From Lagopus muta (Eukaryota; Chordata; Aves; Galliformes; Phasianidae): a DNA stretch of 64,000 nt. How positions within the stretch are numbered: the stretch's first letter is position 1; every line of letters starts with the position of its first letter. The notes beneath the pieces were generated by a model, which saw only the letters and a list, made by a program, of their open reading frames with translations, ran no database searches and was not told the origin of the DNA. This document shows positions 37,601 to 49,400 of this stretch, piece by piece. Made by a program: the position numbers and the translations under genes. The DNA lies in contig NC_064447.1 in NCBI RefSeq assembly GCF_023343835.1, forward strand, positions 3,038,001 to 3,102,000, read 5' to 3'.

Positions 37601-40600
37601 ATGCTTATACAAGCCCAGAAGTTTCTGATGTCAGAACCCCTGAAACTTCAAATGCAAGTTTGCTTAGTCCTATCTTGGGTTCTGTTCTGCAGTTTCTGTG
37701 TAATGGAAAAACTTTAATTAGAATTAGACCACTGCTGTAATTCCTTCCTTGCATATGACTGCACCAATGGTCTTTTCCATTGGTTTGGCTGAAATTTGTC
37801 ACCCTTTGCTTCATTTCTGACTATCGGAGGGCACTTTGGGTTCCTTCAGTGAAGTGCTTTAACTGGAGTTTCATACAGTGCTGTCAGTGATTAAGGTCTG
37901 CAGCAGCTGAAGTGTTGAAGTTTTCTGGAAGGGTTTGTAATGGAGTTGCTCTGTTGGCCATGCTTGCAAACTGGAACCCTTAACCTCCTTGAGTAAGAGT
38001 TGTGGTTCCTGTGCAGTTTTTGTTTGTGTTGAGGTCAGTGCCTTCACTGATCATTGACACTGGGCTACTGCACTGTTCTGTTGTGTGCTTTCTAAGTGTG
38101 GTGGGACAGCCCCTGGGCTCACAGCATGCAGACTCATTTCTTACAGCACAGGTGCCCAAAACAGGTGCGTGCAGTGACGTTTCTTGTGCCAGTGTTTGTC
38201 AGTGAAGTTGACAGTGAACCTTGATAAAGATCTTGGCTAGCACAAAGAACGCAGTGCAACTGTTGTTTATCTTACTGCCTGAGTAAGCTCCCTGCAGATC
38301 TATCTGACATGCTGCTTATACTGAGGTATGATGTGAACTTTTTTTTTCTAGAAAACAGTGGCAGAAAAGCAAGAGAAGAGAAACCAGGATCGTTTGAGAC
38401 GGAGAGAAGAGAGGGAACGAGAGGAGAGGATGGGCAGGCGGTGAGTGAAAGCTGGTAACTGTTTTGTGAAGCTGGTTTTGAAATAATCCGATTTCTTACT
38501 GCAGGAAATCAGCAGCTGTTGCTGCATGAGCTGTTGGATGTGCTGTGGATGCTGTGTGGGCACCTTGGCATTCAATTAAAAATAATGCACAAAATCCCTG
38601 CATCAGAGTAATTGTAACCTCCTCTGTCTGAAAACAGAAGCTCAGAAGAGACTTCAGGCTTTTATTGGTCTCGTCCCTGTGTCTTTGGAGTCTGGATGAA
38701 GTGACTTCACTGAGTGCACCCAAATGGGAAGACTTAACATGAATGCTCAAATAGCTCTACTAATACCAGAATTCCTGGGACAGCCTTCCTTGGTTCGAGG
38801 CTAGGAGGTGACAACAGAGTGAAGCCAGTATCTGTGAGCCAGATGGCAAGCTGCCTGTCTTATTCAGAAAGTTTTCTACAGTAACAGCAAGGCACTTCTG
38901 GCACAGTTTTGGAGAACACTTCCCAGCACATCCTCAAGCTGTTCTGCTCAGAGGAATCCCAAGGAGTGGCTGTTTCTGATGTTCATTGCCACGTGTGTCA
39001 CTTTCTGCTCACGTGTGTATAATCCTTGAGCTGTGGGACTGTGTAGCAACTGGACAGATCAGTGGGATGGGAAAAGGTGTTTCACCAGAGATGCAGTGAC
39101 CAAAGGATCAGCACAATAGAAAGGTGCTATAAGAGAAGAAGATTGCTTACTTGTATCAGAAGATTCCAGGTTCACGGTGGAAAACTCCACCAAGGAGGGC
39201 TCTCCATAAAGAGATCCTTCCTCAGAGGCAGTCAGCTTTTAAATAAGGTCTAAGAGAGGTGCAGCCAGGCTCCAGCCCTTCCCATCACACAGCTGAATTA
39301 CCTTCACCTGTGCTCCCTGGGCTGACTGGCCCTTTCCCCAGGTGCTCGATCAGTGGTTCAGGCACATTCCCATACAGAGTGGCTGCAGTGTTGGTATTCT
39401 CATGACAAGCTTCCTTCCAGCTAAACTGGAAAAACAAATTCTTCCGTGTGCATAAGTGACTCAGTTAAACAGCGTGGTGTGAAGAGGGTGGTTGTTTGCC
39501 CTGGTCATGCAAGGGAAGTGGCTGAGTAGGAAGGAGTGCTGTTCTTTTTGTTACAGCACTTCCCCAGTCACGTGCTATGTTTCTCCTCACAGTCTTGTCC
39601 TTTGTGAATCCAAAGAGCCACCTTGCTGTCTGTGGAAAGCTCTTTTTCGATGTCAGCTGAAGAGTATTTCAGCCATCTGGCTGCAAGATGCACGGGATGC
39701 ATGACCACAGTGTGCCTCTGGATATACATTTCTGGAAATGCTTGCAAACAAGTACCAGAACTGAGGCAGCTTGGCTTCCTGTGGTCTGTGGCTTAGTGGT
39801 TTCAGTGATCTGTGAAGGTATGAGCCCCAAATTGTTGTGCATTCTCTAGTTAGTGTGTTTTATACAGGTTCCCTCTTGCTGTGGATTGCCTGGTGTCAGA
39901 GCAAGAACTGTGTTGAGTTGGCCTGGGGTCTGAGTCCTTGCTGGTTTGGTATTTTGCACTACTTAAAGATTGTGGCCTGCCTTTGCCCTCACTCTGTATG
40001 GAGGGATCTCTGTGCTCTTCTATTCAGATGCTAAAGAAAACCACATTGTGGAGCCAGGAGTGACGTATAGAGGAGGTCAGTTTTCTTCTCTGAAATGAGA
40101 ACTTGACCCAAAGAAGGAAAACAGTTTTCCCAGTGGATGCTGGGACGAGAGCTCAGGTTTCTTGATTTCTAAGTACCCACTGCTCTGGGCGCTGCGCGTT
40201 GCCATGCTTACAGGGGTATTTCTCCATCAAAAACACATCAGTGACTTCAACTGACTTAAGCTCTGCTTGAGAAGCAGTCTCTGGACACTTAAAGAACCAC
40301 TTAAAAATGATCCTTTGTAACTCTGACTGCCACCTCTTCATGTGCAGCATCTCTGTGCTGATATCCAGTAAGGGGAACAATGCCACCTGACTCTGAGAAG
40401 TCTTGGTGACTTACAGGCACTGTGTCATGCCACAGAAGCCTGTAGATGGGCTTGCAAAGCCATAACTTAATTCATCTGTCAAATGAGCTGATATCCATAA
40501 AGAAATGAGTGAACTGGATTGTCACCCATGGTGGTAAATAAAGACAATCCTGTGTCATTTGGTGTTGCTGGTGACTCAGTGATCTCTTCAGACTGTAATT

Positions 40601-43600
40601 ATCTGGGAAGCTGGCATGCTGTTAAGCTGAGCGTGCCATGGAGATGTGAGAATGAATGAGGCCTGGATGATTCTTCTCAATTTGATTTATATAATCTGGG
40701 GTGAAGAATTTCCAGTCTATCTCTGTTACTGTTCAGTAACAGTTATTCACATTTGCTTCCTCTTTTTCTTTTCTTTCCAGCTCATCTTTCCTAAGCAGGA
40801 AAAAAATAATTGATGGAAATTTCCACTGATTGTTTGTTAAATCCTTGTGATCAGAGAGAAAACACTGCATTTTTCCTTTATTAAAACCATTTCTTTTTTT
40901 AAATGTGCAGCCACCTCAAAGGAACCAAAATGAGAACTCTGTTCAGTGCCCATCCCACACTGGCTGGAGAGTGGCACTTTTTCATGACAGTGTTCATCTA
41001 GCTGATGTTAGGCCATGGAGGGTAAATTTGAAGTTAGAAGGGTGCATTGTAATACTGTATTAACAGAGTGCGAGTGGATGGTAGATCTTTCCTGCTTCAC
41101 CAGAAAGCTCTTTGTGGAGTCAGTAAGCTGTCCCAACAAGCTCTGCTGGGACTGGTGCTGCTGTCCTGTTCTTTGCTTTTTTGACAAGTCTGTGACACAA
41201 CCTTCCCCTCTCCTCCTCCCCTCTGCAACTGAAGCTGATGTTTTTAGGCTTTTTGGCAAGCTTTTTAAACTGTCATCTTAATTACTGTGTTAGTGTTGCT
41301 CCCTTTGAGAACTGCAGGGGTGAATGGGTTGTTTGTTGGGGGAAAGAAACAGAAAAACCTGCCATACCTTCTCTCACTTAACTGTCTTCTTCCTTCTAGG
41401 TCTGGATCGAGGAATAGAGATCGTCGAAGGTGAGTGTGAAGTGCTCCCAAATGCCTGTTTGTGTTTTTATGTAGTTACTGAGGTCTTGTAAATGGAGTAG
41501 GTGCTGTGCCTCAGTCTTCTCGTTGTGCTCCCTGAAAGAAATGGGAGCTTCTGCTTGGGCCCTTCTGCAGTACTGTGCAGCTGAATGTCAGCAGCTGAGC
41601 TGCAAGGCAGGAGTGGGCTGGCCCAGCCAGAGAAAGGGAGCTGTGCTCTGCACTACCAGCCTAAGAATGCTCTCAATGTCTTTGCCAATAAATGTCTCAT
41701 ATGCTTTGATAGTTCTAAAATATGAAATGTACCTGTTAATATAATACCTCAGGTGTAAAAATACAGAGATGTGTTACTAAAGCTCCCATCTCTGTGAAGA
41801 GCTTGCCTTGATGGTGTGACAACGTTCTATAAGTGATTGCGTACCTTGATCTCCTCTACTGTTTTACATAGATGTTGGCACCCTTTATTTGGTTTCTAGA
41901 GCAGATGGAAGCAAACCTGCTTTGAAAGTGCAGTGTTTTCACATGGGGGATGCTCTCTTTGGCAGGCTGCCATAGAGGTTATGGCAGTTTCACATATGAC
42001 TGGCTGCTTCAGCCTAAGCGAGGCCTGTGTCACAGTTGGTAAGCTGTGCTCTAGGCATCAACACATCAGCAGCAGGAGTGATTTTTTCATAAGCTTCCCA
42101 GCAACTTGAATTGACCCTCTGGGGTCCTGTTGGTAGCGTGAGCCCAGCGATGAACCTCTTCGCCCTGCGGGTGATTTGCCTTCTGTGTTGGCAGGGAAGG
42201 GGGCGGGGGTCGATGCTCTGGATTCCTGTTAGTCTGGAAGGTCTGAGAGGTGGGCACGGGTGCGCAGACCCAGCGCAACGGCCTGTCTCTTGAATCTGAG
42301 GCAGTCTGTGCCCTCTGCAGATCCCGGTCTCGGGACAGGAGGCGAAGGCGCTCGAGGTCGGCGTCCCGTGAGCGGCGGAAGTCCCGCTCCAGGTCCCGCG
42401 ACCGACACAGGCGCCACCGGAGCCGCTCCCGCAGCCACAGCAGAGGCCACCGCCGGGGCTCCAGAGACAGGAGTTCCAAACACAAGTACGTATTCCTCAC
42501 GTGAGTGCCTCTGAAAAGGGGAGTCCCCGATGTAAGTGAGCCTCCTTTGATCCCTTAGAGTGGGTGAAACTACCACCACTTTCTCAAGCTGGGAGCTACA
42601 GTGTCCTGTACTGGGTCCTGAGCCAAAGCAGTGTTTCCCAGGGGCAGTTTGTAGGTGCTTTCATATGTTTATGGTCTTAAACTGAGACAGGACAGGTTTA
42701 GGTTGGATATGAGGAGGAAGTTTTTCACTCAGAGGGTGGTGAGGCCCTGGAACAGGTTGCCCAAGGAGGCTGTGGATGCCCCATCCCTGCAGGCATTCAA
42801 GGCCAGGCTGGATGTGGCTCTGGGCAGCCTGGGCTGCTGGTTGGCGACCTGCATACAGCAGGGAGGTTGAACCTGGATGATCATTGTGGTCCTTTTCAAC
42901 CCAGGCCATTCTATGATTCTGTGAGAGCAGTAACTGTACAGTAAGGTCCCAGCTTAAGAGCAGAGTCTAGGAGATAGAACTGTCATTCTCTGATCTGCAG
43001 TGCTGAGCCTTGAGAAACTGCATAAGCAGCAGCTCAAAGGCCTGCTGGCACACACACAGTCTCCCCAGATGTGTAAAAGCCAAGTAACAGAGGCAGTTTT
43101 GGCATTACATTTCTGTGGTTTTCTTCTCCTTCCCAGCTTCTTGCTCTCAGTGGCACGGGGAATAGAAGTGTAGTAGAATGATTTGGGAACTAAGGGAAGT
43201 CTTCTGTTAGGGTAATGAGACAGCAGGTTAAGAGACAGTTATTAGAAATTTCTGTTGAGGGGGGAGAAAGACAGCTGTAATGAGGAGTATACCATTCTGC
43301 TGTCACCAAAGAGAAATCCTATAGTCTCTCTTCTGAGACTTAGCAAAACACCCACTGTGTTGGAGGACAGATGAAGCAAGCCTATATATGTAGTTGTATT
43401 AGCAAGACTGAAATGAAACGTTGCGTTTCCCTGCAACCTTTCTAAGCCTGGGGGCAAGTATATAACCAAGTGTTTGCTGAAGTTAGATCTGGCCTTTATT
43501 TTAGTGCTGTCAGTTAATAGATGAATGCTTCAGCAGTGCCTCATCTGATTAGGGACCACCACTAGAATACGCTTCTAGAAACGAACCTACTGTTGTGTAT

Positions 43601-45268
43601 TTTGTCACTTGAGCTAAAGGGTAAGAAGAGGTTTTCAAGACACCTGATGGGAGGGGGATAATGGTCTGAAAAAGATATGTCTGTTAATAACTGTTGGGAG
43701 GGGGGGCTGTAAATACTGTTGATACTCCAATGGCTGAGATACTAAAGTCCTTTTTTAAATCTGTCTTGAACATGGAAAAAAAAAGAAAAGAAGTTTGGAC
43801 AATTAGGAAGTGAGGAAGACCCTGTAATAACTATTACTAAAGAGCAGGTAAGGGATTACTTTGAAAACCTTGAACACATTCAGATCAGCCTGTTGAAGCT
43901 GCAGGTGGATTGGCTAGCTGACATATTTCCACAAAATTACTGAGAACTGGGGAGAGGTGAGACAATTTTAAGAGACAAAAAGTGAATGAGAAACCCTAAT
44001 CCCTGAAAGTGTAGCTTCTGTTTTTACTCTGAGAATTCATGAAATGTATGTTCTGGTTCTGCTGGTCTGAAGGCTCACTTGGAGGTCTTAGGGTAAGAGA
44101 GCTGTGGGCAACAGGCAGCGTGGGGATGGGGAAAGAGTTGATCAGATGAGACAGACTTGTGTTGTCTTCTGTCTTGTGCTTACATGGCACGTGTAAGGTA
44201 ATGAAAGCGACATGATGTGATATAGAGGGCTGTAAGGTTTTAATATAACTGTGCAATAGTTCCAAAGATTAGAATCTGCCTGAGTGGAGGCTGGAATCCA
44301 TAAGGTACCTACCAGGTCTTTTGCTTATGACTGCAGAGGGACCTGCACACTGAGCTCTAGAAAACTGTGCTGTGCAGGATCTCTGAAAGCTCTGCCTAGT
44401 TCTGAAGGGCCATGGGCTGCTTGAGACAGCGACGGGCCAGCACCTAGTTGATAAGCTGACTGACTGATGGATTTGCAGTTGGCATGAATCATGCAGCATA
44501 AAAACTTTCTAAAATTGGACCTAGTATGAAACCCTCTGCTTCATTCTGAGTGGGCTGACAGCAAAGTGCTGCTGCAAATCTGCAGCTCTCATTTGGGCAG
44601 GCTGTAAAAAGATTTGTCCCTGCTGTGGTTTCTGAATAAAAACCTGCGTCATCCTGGCTTTGAACCCAGGATGTTAAAGATGCAAAGTGACAAAAGCCCA
44701 GGACTGAGCAAGCCTTTGAATGCAAAGAATACAGTTGGCATTTAAAGCAGTTGAGCAGAAGGCCACTAGCTTAGAGCGTAAGCAAAACACTGTAAAAGAC
44801 ACAAACGATGATGAGAAAAAGATTGGAAGTGCTTTAGTATGGCCCAGTAAACTAAGCGGGGGTGCAGGGAACACCTTGAGGGACTGACAGAGGCTGCACA
44901 GTGCAGTCAGTGCTGCAAAACTGTGTTCTGTTACATAAAAGCTTGTAGAGGGGCCAGAGTTTCCATCTTGGGTGGCACTACTCCTGACACTGCAGTACCC
45001 AGGCACACTTCTATAAGAAACCTGTTACAGCGTGGCCCCATTAGCAAAGATTTTGCCATTTTTATGTGCATTCTATGTAAATACTTTCTTCTGAAGCATA
45101 TAGTAATGGTTTGCTTTGTACTTCAGATCTTCTAGGGATCGATCTTCAAGAGAGAAGTCACGAGACAGAGAGAGGAAAGAGAAGAGCTCTTCTGAGAGGC
45201 GGCACGAGAGCACAAATGGCAAATCTCGTTCCAAGAGATCAGAGGAGAGAGAAGCTGGCGAGATCTGA
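28688..45268 (+). CDS. LUC7L: LUC7L, U1 snRNP-associated splicing factor
   Basis: Ten exons join in phase: 28688-28748, 30341-30435, 35229-35327, 35964-36074, 36758-36901, 37339-37515, 38352-38440, 41400-41429, 42321-42485, 45127-45268. They encode 370 aa (human 371), nearly identical to human through the LUC7 domain. The start [16 protein letters not shown] is diagnostic. LUC7 proteins bind U1 snRNP and influence 5' splice-site choice. Features: first zinc finger in exon 2 ([13 protein letters not shown]), coiled coil at about 86-170, second zinc finger C190/C193/H209/H215, and an RS/RE-rich tail from about 240. The tail is less conserved and ends EAGEI. Exon 8 is a 30-nt microexon. Reading through the exon 9 donor adds a few codons and a stop at 42504. 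Confidence 0.97.
28749..30340 (+). other. LUC7L intron 1
   Basis: The CpG island runs to about 28930. A poly-A run near 29240-29280 faces a poly-T run near 29288-29307, followed by an (AAAG)n tract at about 29341. AATAAA at 30148-30153 could act as an intronic polyadenylation signal. No coding exon is seen. Confidence 0.7.
30436..35228 (+). other. LUC7L intron 2
   Basis: A 4.8-kb intron, the longest of the gene. The 184-residue minus-strand frame at 32200-31646 has no recognised domain or splice context. AATAAA occurs at about 33701 in an AT-rich patch. I recognise no named repeat, though 31.7-33.7 kb has the texture of old transposon DNA. Confidence 0.6.
38441..41399 (+). other. LUC7L intron 7
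   Basis: A 3-kb intron with no supported exon. The stretch 39050-39360 might be an old mobile element but matches nothing I can name. Confidence 0.6.
42690..42922 (+). mobile_element. CR1 LINE 3' end, in LUC7L intron 9
   Basis: This is a 5'-truncated CR1 copy. It carries the typical GAGGGTGGTGAGGCCCTGG, AACAGGTTGCCCAAGGAGG and CCCCATCCCTGCAGGCATTC stretches and ends with the diagnostic CCATTCTATGATTCTGTGA tail. It lies in the same orientation as the gene. Confidence 0.92.
42923..45126 (+). other. LUC7L intron 9, distal part
   Basis: About 2.2 kb of AT-richer intron with no exon, repeat or RNA gene that I can support. A homopolymer A patch lies near 43777-43790. Confidence 0.6.
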
Positions 45269-45460
45269 ACTCAAACGATCGGTGTTGCACTGTAAATAGT
45301 CCGATAAACATTCTACACAAAGGCTAAATTTCCCATTTATATTTACTGAATACGACTCATCTTTTGTAGTTTGGAATTTTTATTGTTTGGCAGATAGCTG
45401 TGAGTTTGTAGAGACACCCAGTCCCGTACTGTTTAACAGGATTTTGTTTTAGTAGGAATC

Positions 45461-45466
45461 AATAAA
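45461..45466 (+). terminator. LUC7L polyadenylation signal (AATAAA)
   Basis: A canonical AATAAA about 190 bases after the LUC7L stop, followed by a GT-rich stretch (TGCTGTGTTTGTGGTG), the normal downstream element arrangement. Confidence 0.85.
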
Positions 45467-45899
45467 TCTGACGGCTCGTTTTCAATCCAGGTGGGAGGCT
45501 CACGTGCTGTGTTTGTGGTGCTGCGATGAGCAGGGCAGATGGTGCTGTGGTTGGAAACCTGTGCTCTGTGCTGTTTGTTAACACTTGGGCCCTTTTCATG
45601 AGACCTCCCTCCCTCTTTTCACAGTTGGTGTTTGAGAACAGCAGTAGCGTTGCTTCTAATTGGATTCATGTCTTTTTCTTGTACATGTTGAATTGAAAAG
45701 CTTGCTTTCCTCCTTTCAGTGTTTAGCCACCTCGTTTTTACACCTCCTGAGCAGTGCCTTGCTGTCTCAGGTGCTGTTTGGCCCTCGTGTCCCCCGTCAG
45801 CTGTTCATCTTTGTGCTGGGGACGGAACGACCGGAGCACATTTCTAAGTCTGTTCCCGGTATAACTGGGAAAAGAAAAGAAACTGGGCATATGTAGTGC

Positions 45900-46424
45900 G
45901 CACCGCAGTCAGAAAGCAGCTCGGCGCTGGGCTTTTCTGACTCAGCGCTGCGGAATGGCTGGGGGCAGCGGCTGGGCGCGGGGCTGTGCTGGCTGCGAGC
46001 GCAGAGCCGGGCGTAACGGGCCGCATCCCGCAGCCGGGTCCTCCCGCCCGCCTTTCTTTCCCAGCAGGGAGGCGGGCAGCGCTGCGCAGCCCGTAGCCGC
46101 GTTACCCGAGCGGTGCGGGGCACAGCGGGCGCTGCCGGCTTGGCGCCGCGCCTCCCGCCCCGCCGCGCGCGCTCCTTTCTCTATAAACGCTTCGCTCCCC
46201 GGGCCCGCCGTCCCCACTGCGCCGCGGCTCCGCTCTGTACCGCACGCCAGGACAACCTGGCGCTCGCCGTACCGCACTGAACGCGCTGCAGCCCCGCGCC
46301 GCGCTCGCCTTAAAGCCGCGTTTGTGCTCCGCCTCAGGGCGGAGGGAGTCCCCGCCCTCTTCAGGGCGCCCGCGGGAGCGCGCTCCGCCCCGTGACGTCA
46401 CTTCCGGCGGACGCCGTGCGGGGA
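45900..46424 (+). promoter_or_regulatory. FAM234A CpG promoter with CRE and ETS sites
   Basis: A dense CpG island. TGACGTCA at 46393-46400 is a perfect palindromic CRE (CREB/ATF), abutted by an ETS site CTTCCGG (46401-46407), with a second ETS-type GCGGAAGTGA at 46431-46440. A TATAAA lies at 46182-46187, too far upstream to set the inferred start. The 284-residue minus-strand frame across this island looks like GC-driven noise. Confidence 0.75.
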
Positions 46425-46456
46425 ATGGAGGCGGAAGTGACGGCGGCGGCGGCGCG
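46410..46456 (+). other. FAM234A noncoding exon 1
   Basis: The donor at 46456/46457 reads GCGCG|GTGAGT. The matching acceptor is TTGTTGCAG ending at 51716. The exon contains ATG at 46425. After splicing to 51717, that frame runs 11 codons and stops at TGA spanning the new exon, giving a short upstream ORF. The exact transcription start is not determinable. Confidence 0.65.
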
Positions 46457-49400
46457 GTGAGTGCGGAGCGCGGGGCCTCGGGGCCGCGGTGGGGAATGGC
46501 GCTGCACGGCGTTCCGGAGCTGCGCGGCGGAATCCGGCGCCCACGGGGGCGGCGCCAGGCTGGCTGTCGCTCTCCCGGTGGGCTGTGGGGCTTGGCGGAG
46601 CGTGGCTCGGAAGGGCCGGTGCCGGCCGCGGTGCCGCGCTCGGCCTTAGCGGGAGGAAGCGGTGAGCGCTGCCCGCACGGCGCTCGGTGCCGCCCGGATC
46701 CCCGCCCCAGGCTCCCAGCAGAGGGGCGGCCCGGGGAGCTGCAGCTAGAGCTGCTCCCGGTACCCGGCCCTGATCCCGGGCTGGAAGCTGCGTGTCTCCG
46801 CGGGGCTGAGCGTGTCTGAGCCGTGTGGGAGCCGTGGGCTTCCGTCTGTGTGTGCTGTAAAACAGGGGGAAAGAAAAATGGATTCAACCCCGAGGGAAGA
46901 AACAGGTCTCTACTGGCAATAGCTGATGGTGACAGCAGCAGGTGGAAGAAGGCCATTACTTCATGCCACCACGTGCCTTGCTTATCAGCAACGTGAGGGA
47001 ACCAGTGTGCAGCAAGGAATGTGTGACCTGTGGGTTAGTTGAGATCTGCGGAGCGAGCTCTCGACTTAAAAATGCCCTTTCCTTTTGTCTTTTCAATAAA
47101 CGTGCATGAAATGACTGCAGTGTGTTCTAAACAGCTTCTGTGCCTGGAGATCTCCCCTAATCTCTGAAATCTCTGGCAGCTCAGGGATGTTGCTGAGGCT
47201 CTGACGCAGGCTGGGAAGCTGCAGTGGGATGGGGCTGACCCCACAGGCTCGCATGGCTCGCAAGGGATCTGCAGCAGTGGGTGAGGGTGGGTGGCTTTGA
47301 TCCCGGGCTGCTGATAAACTGCTTGTGTTTCTGTTGCTTGGTTATTATTGCTGACGTAACCCGTAATCGGTGTGGCTTTGCAGTGTTGGTGCTGCTTTTC
47401 ATCAGAGGGTAAATCTCTGTTGGATATAAGGAACTGATCTTTCACAGTGAGGGTGGTGAGGCACTGCAGCAGGTTGCCCAGTGATGTGGTTGATGCCTCA
47501 TCCCTGGAGGCTTTCAAAGCAAGGCTGGATCAGGCCCTGGGCAACCTGACCTAGCTGTGCTATCCCTGTGCGTTGCAGTGGAGTCGAACCAGATGGCCTT
47601 CAGAGGTCCCTTCCAACTCTGGGTTGCAGACTACGTCCTTACAAAGGCCATAAAGATCACAGGAGGTGCCCCAGAGCCAGAAGGGACGGTCAGTTTGTGG
47701 CAGCTCTGTGTGCACGCCGGGGCTGTGGCTTTATCAAGAAAGAGTTGTAGGCTGCAGATGACCCCGCAGGAGCATAAGCTTCAGAGTGCTCTGAGTGTAT
47801 TCAGAGAGGAAAATCTCAGTTGGGGGAAATCTTCAGTGTTAGTCCCTCTTGGCTGGATGCTGATGTAAGTAGAACTGAACAGAAAGGACCCAAAAAGTGA
47901 CGCATTGCCATTGTGGAGCAGCAGGTGACTGCCCAGTGAGCTCGCTGCAGTGCTGCACACATCACACCGCAGTCAGCTGCTAGGAGGCAGCCACAGTGGG
48001 GATGTTGCATCTTATGCATGGCAGTGTTTGTGAGCTGTTTTGTCATCAGGGATTACAGGGTGGGGTTTCAGCTATTTTGGCTGACACAAATTTGAAACAA
48101 ACAAACAAACCCCCAAAGCAAATGCTGTATTTGTGTTCCTAAAAGGACCGGTCATAATCTGACTGCAGCACTCTGTAAAACATGTGAACACACTGAACAT
48201 CAAATCTGGGTATGATATATTGCTAGAGAATTTCCAGGAAGAAGCATTGTCTTGTGAGATTAGTGCAATTAGGTCTGTGCTTGGGCATTTTATGGGTGGA
48301 AAATGAGTTAAACCTTCCATGGCACCAATGCACTTAAATGGCTCCTGTCTCCATACATCAGACTTTGTGCAGTTCTCTGCCCCAGCTGACTGGTAATGAT
48401 AGTCTGTCCCTTTGGTTTGGCTGCAGCTTGGCACGGGCAGCTTGCTGCACAAGTTGCACTGGTTTAATGCGGATCAAATCTGCAAAGCTGTGCTGTAGAA
48501 GAGGAGATTCAGTGCCCCATGAAGGTGAGTTACACGGGAGAACCTGGAAGCACCATCGTTCTGCGGGACAGGAAAGGCGTTTGTTTGATTCCTCCTCTTG
48601 CTGGGCTGCAGGAGCAAACAGCCTTCAGAGCTCAGAGAGTGCCTCACTGGAACTGCTCGTAATTATTTGTAATTATCAGCTATGTCGTGTGCGGTCTGTA
48701 ATTCTTTCCTTTCCTAGGAAGTCCTTTTCATGCAGTGTCTCAGGTGAGGCCTCCTGTCCCTGAGCAGAGCCGATGCTGGCCAGCAGACCCAGCACACGCA
48801 GCAGTGTTAACGCTGCAGCAGCACGTGATCCTGTTGCTGTGTATTTCGTTGCAAGCTTCTGGGTGCATCAAAGCCCCCAGGGAAGTATTCTGTGCCCTCT
48901 ACCAATGGGAGACAAAATGTCGGCTGCTAGAGGACGGAGAAGTCACCCGAAACGCACACTATCGTTTTCTGCTTGTCTCCAATTAAATTGATTAGCAGAC
49001 TGCTTTGTTGCTCAGAGATCAGACTGTTTCATGTGCTGCCAGCATGTACTTTGGCACTGCGGGCAGTGGGATTTCTGCATTGTTTGAACCCTCGTGGTCA
49101 TTGTTCTGGCCCTCCATATGCTCTGGCAGGGGAGCGAAGGGCAGTGTTCAGATCCTGAAAGAGAGAAAGGAACTGCTTTAAAGGCACGGAGAGCTTTGTA
49201 ATCAGGGTCACTGCTGCAATAGAAGGGGAATTGCTGGGGCTGGCAGTATAATTACTACTTTTTTTTTTTCTTGTTCTCATCCCAGTCTGGATGACAGTGG
49301 TGTGGTTTGTGATGCCTCCCAGAAGTGTGCCTTTGGAGTTAAGATGGTGTCTGTTTGGGGCTGGGCAGAGAAGCAGCCCAGTTTCATCGCACGCTGCAGG

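Noticed and set aside
46102-46956. 284-residue minus-strand frame across the FAM234A CpG island
   Set aside because: Arg/Pro/Gly/Ser-rich low-complexity product expected by chance in very GC-rich DNA.
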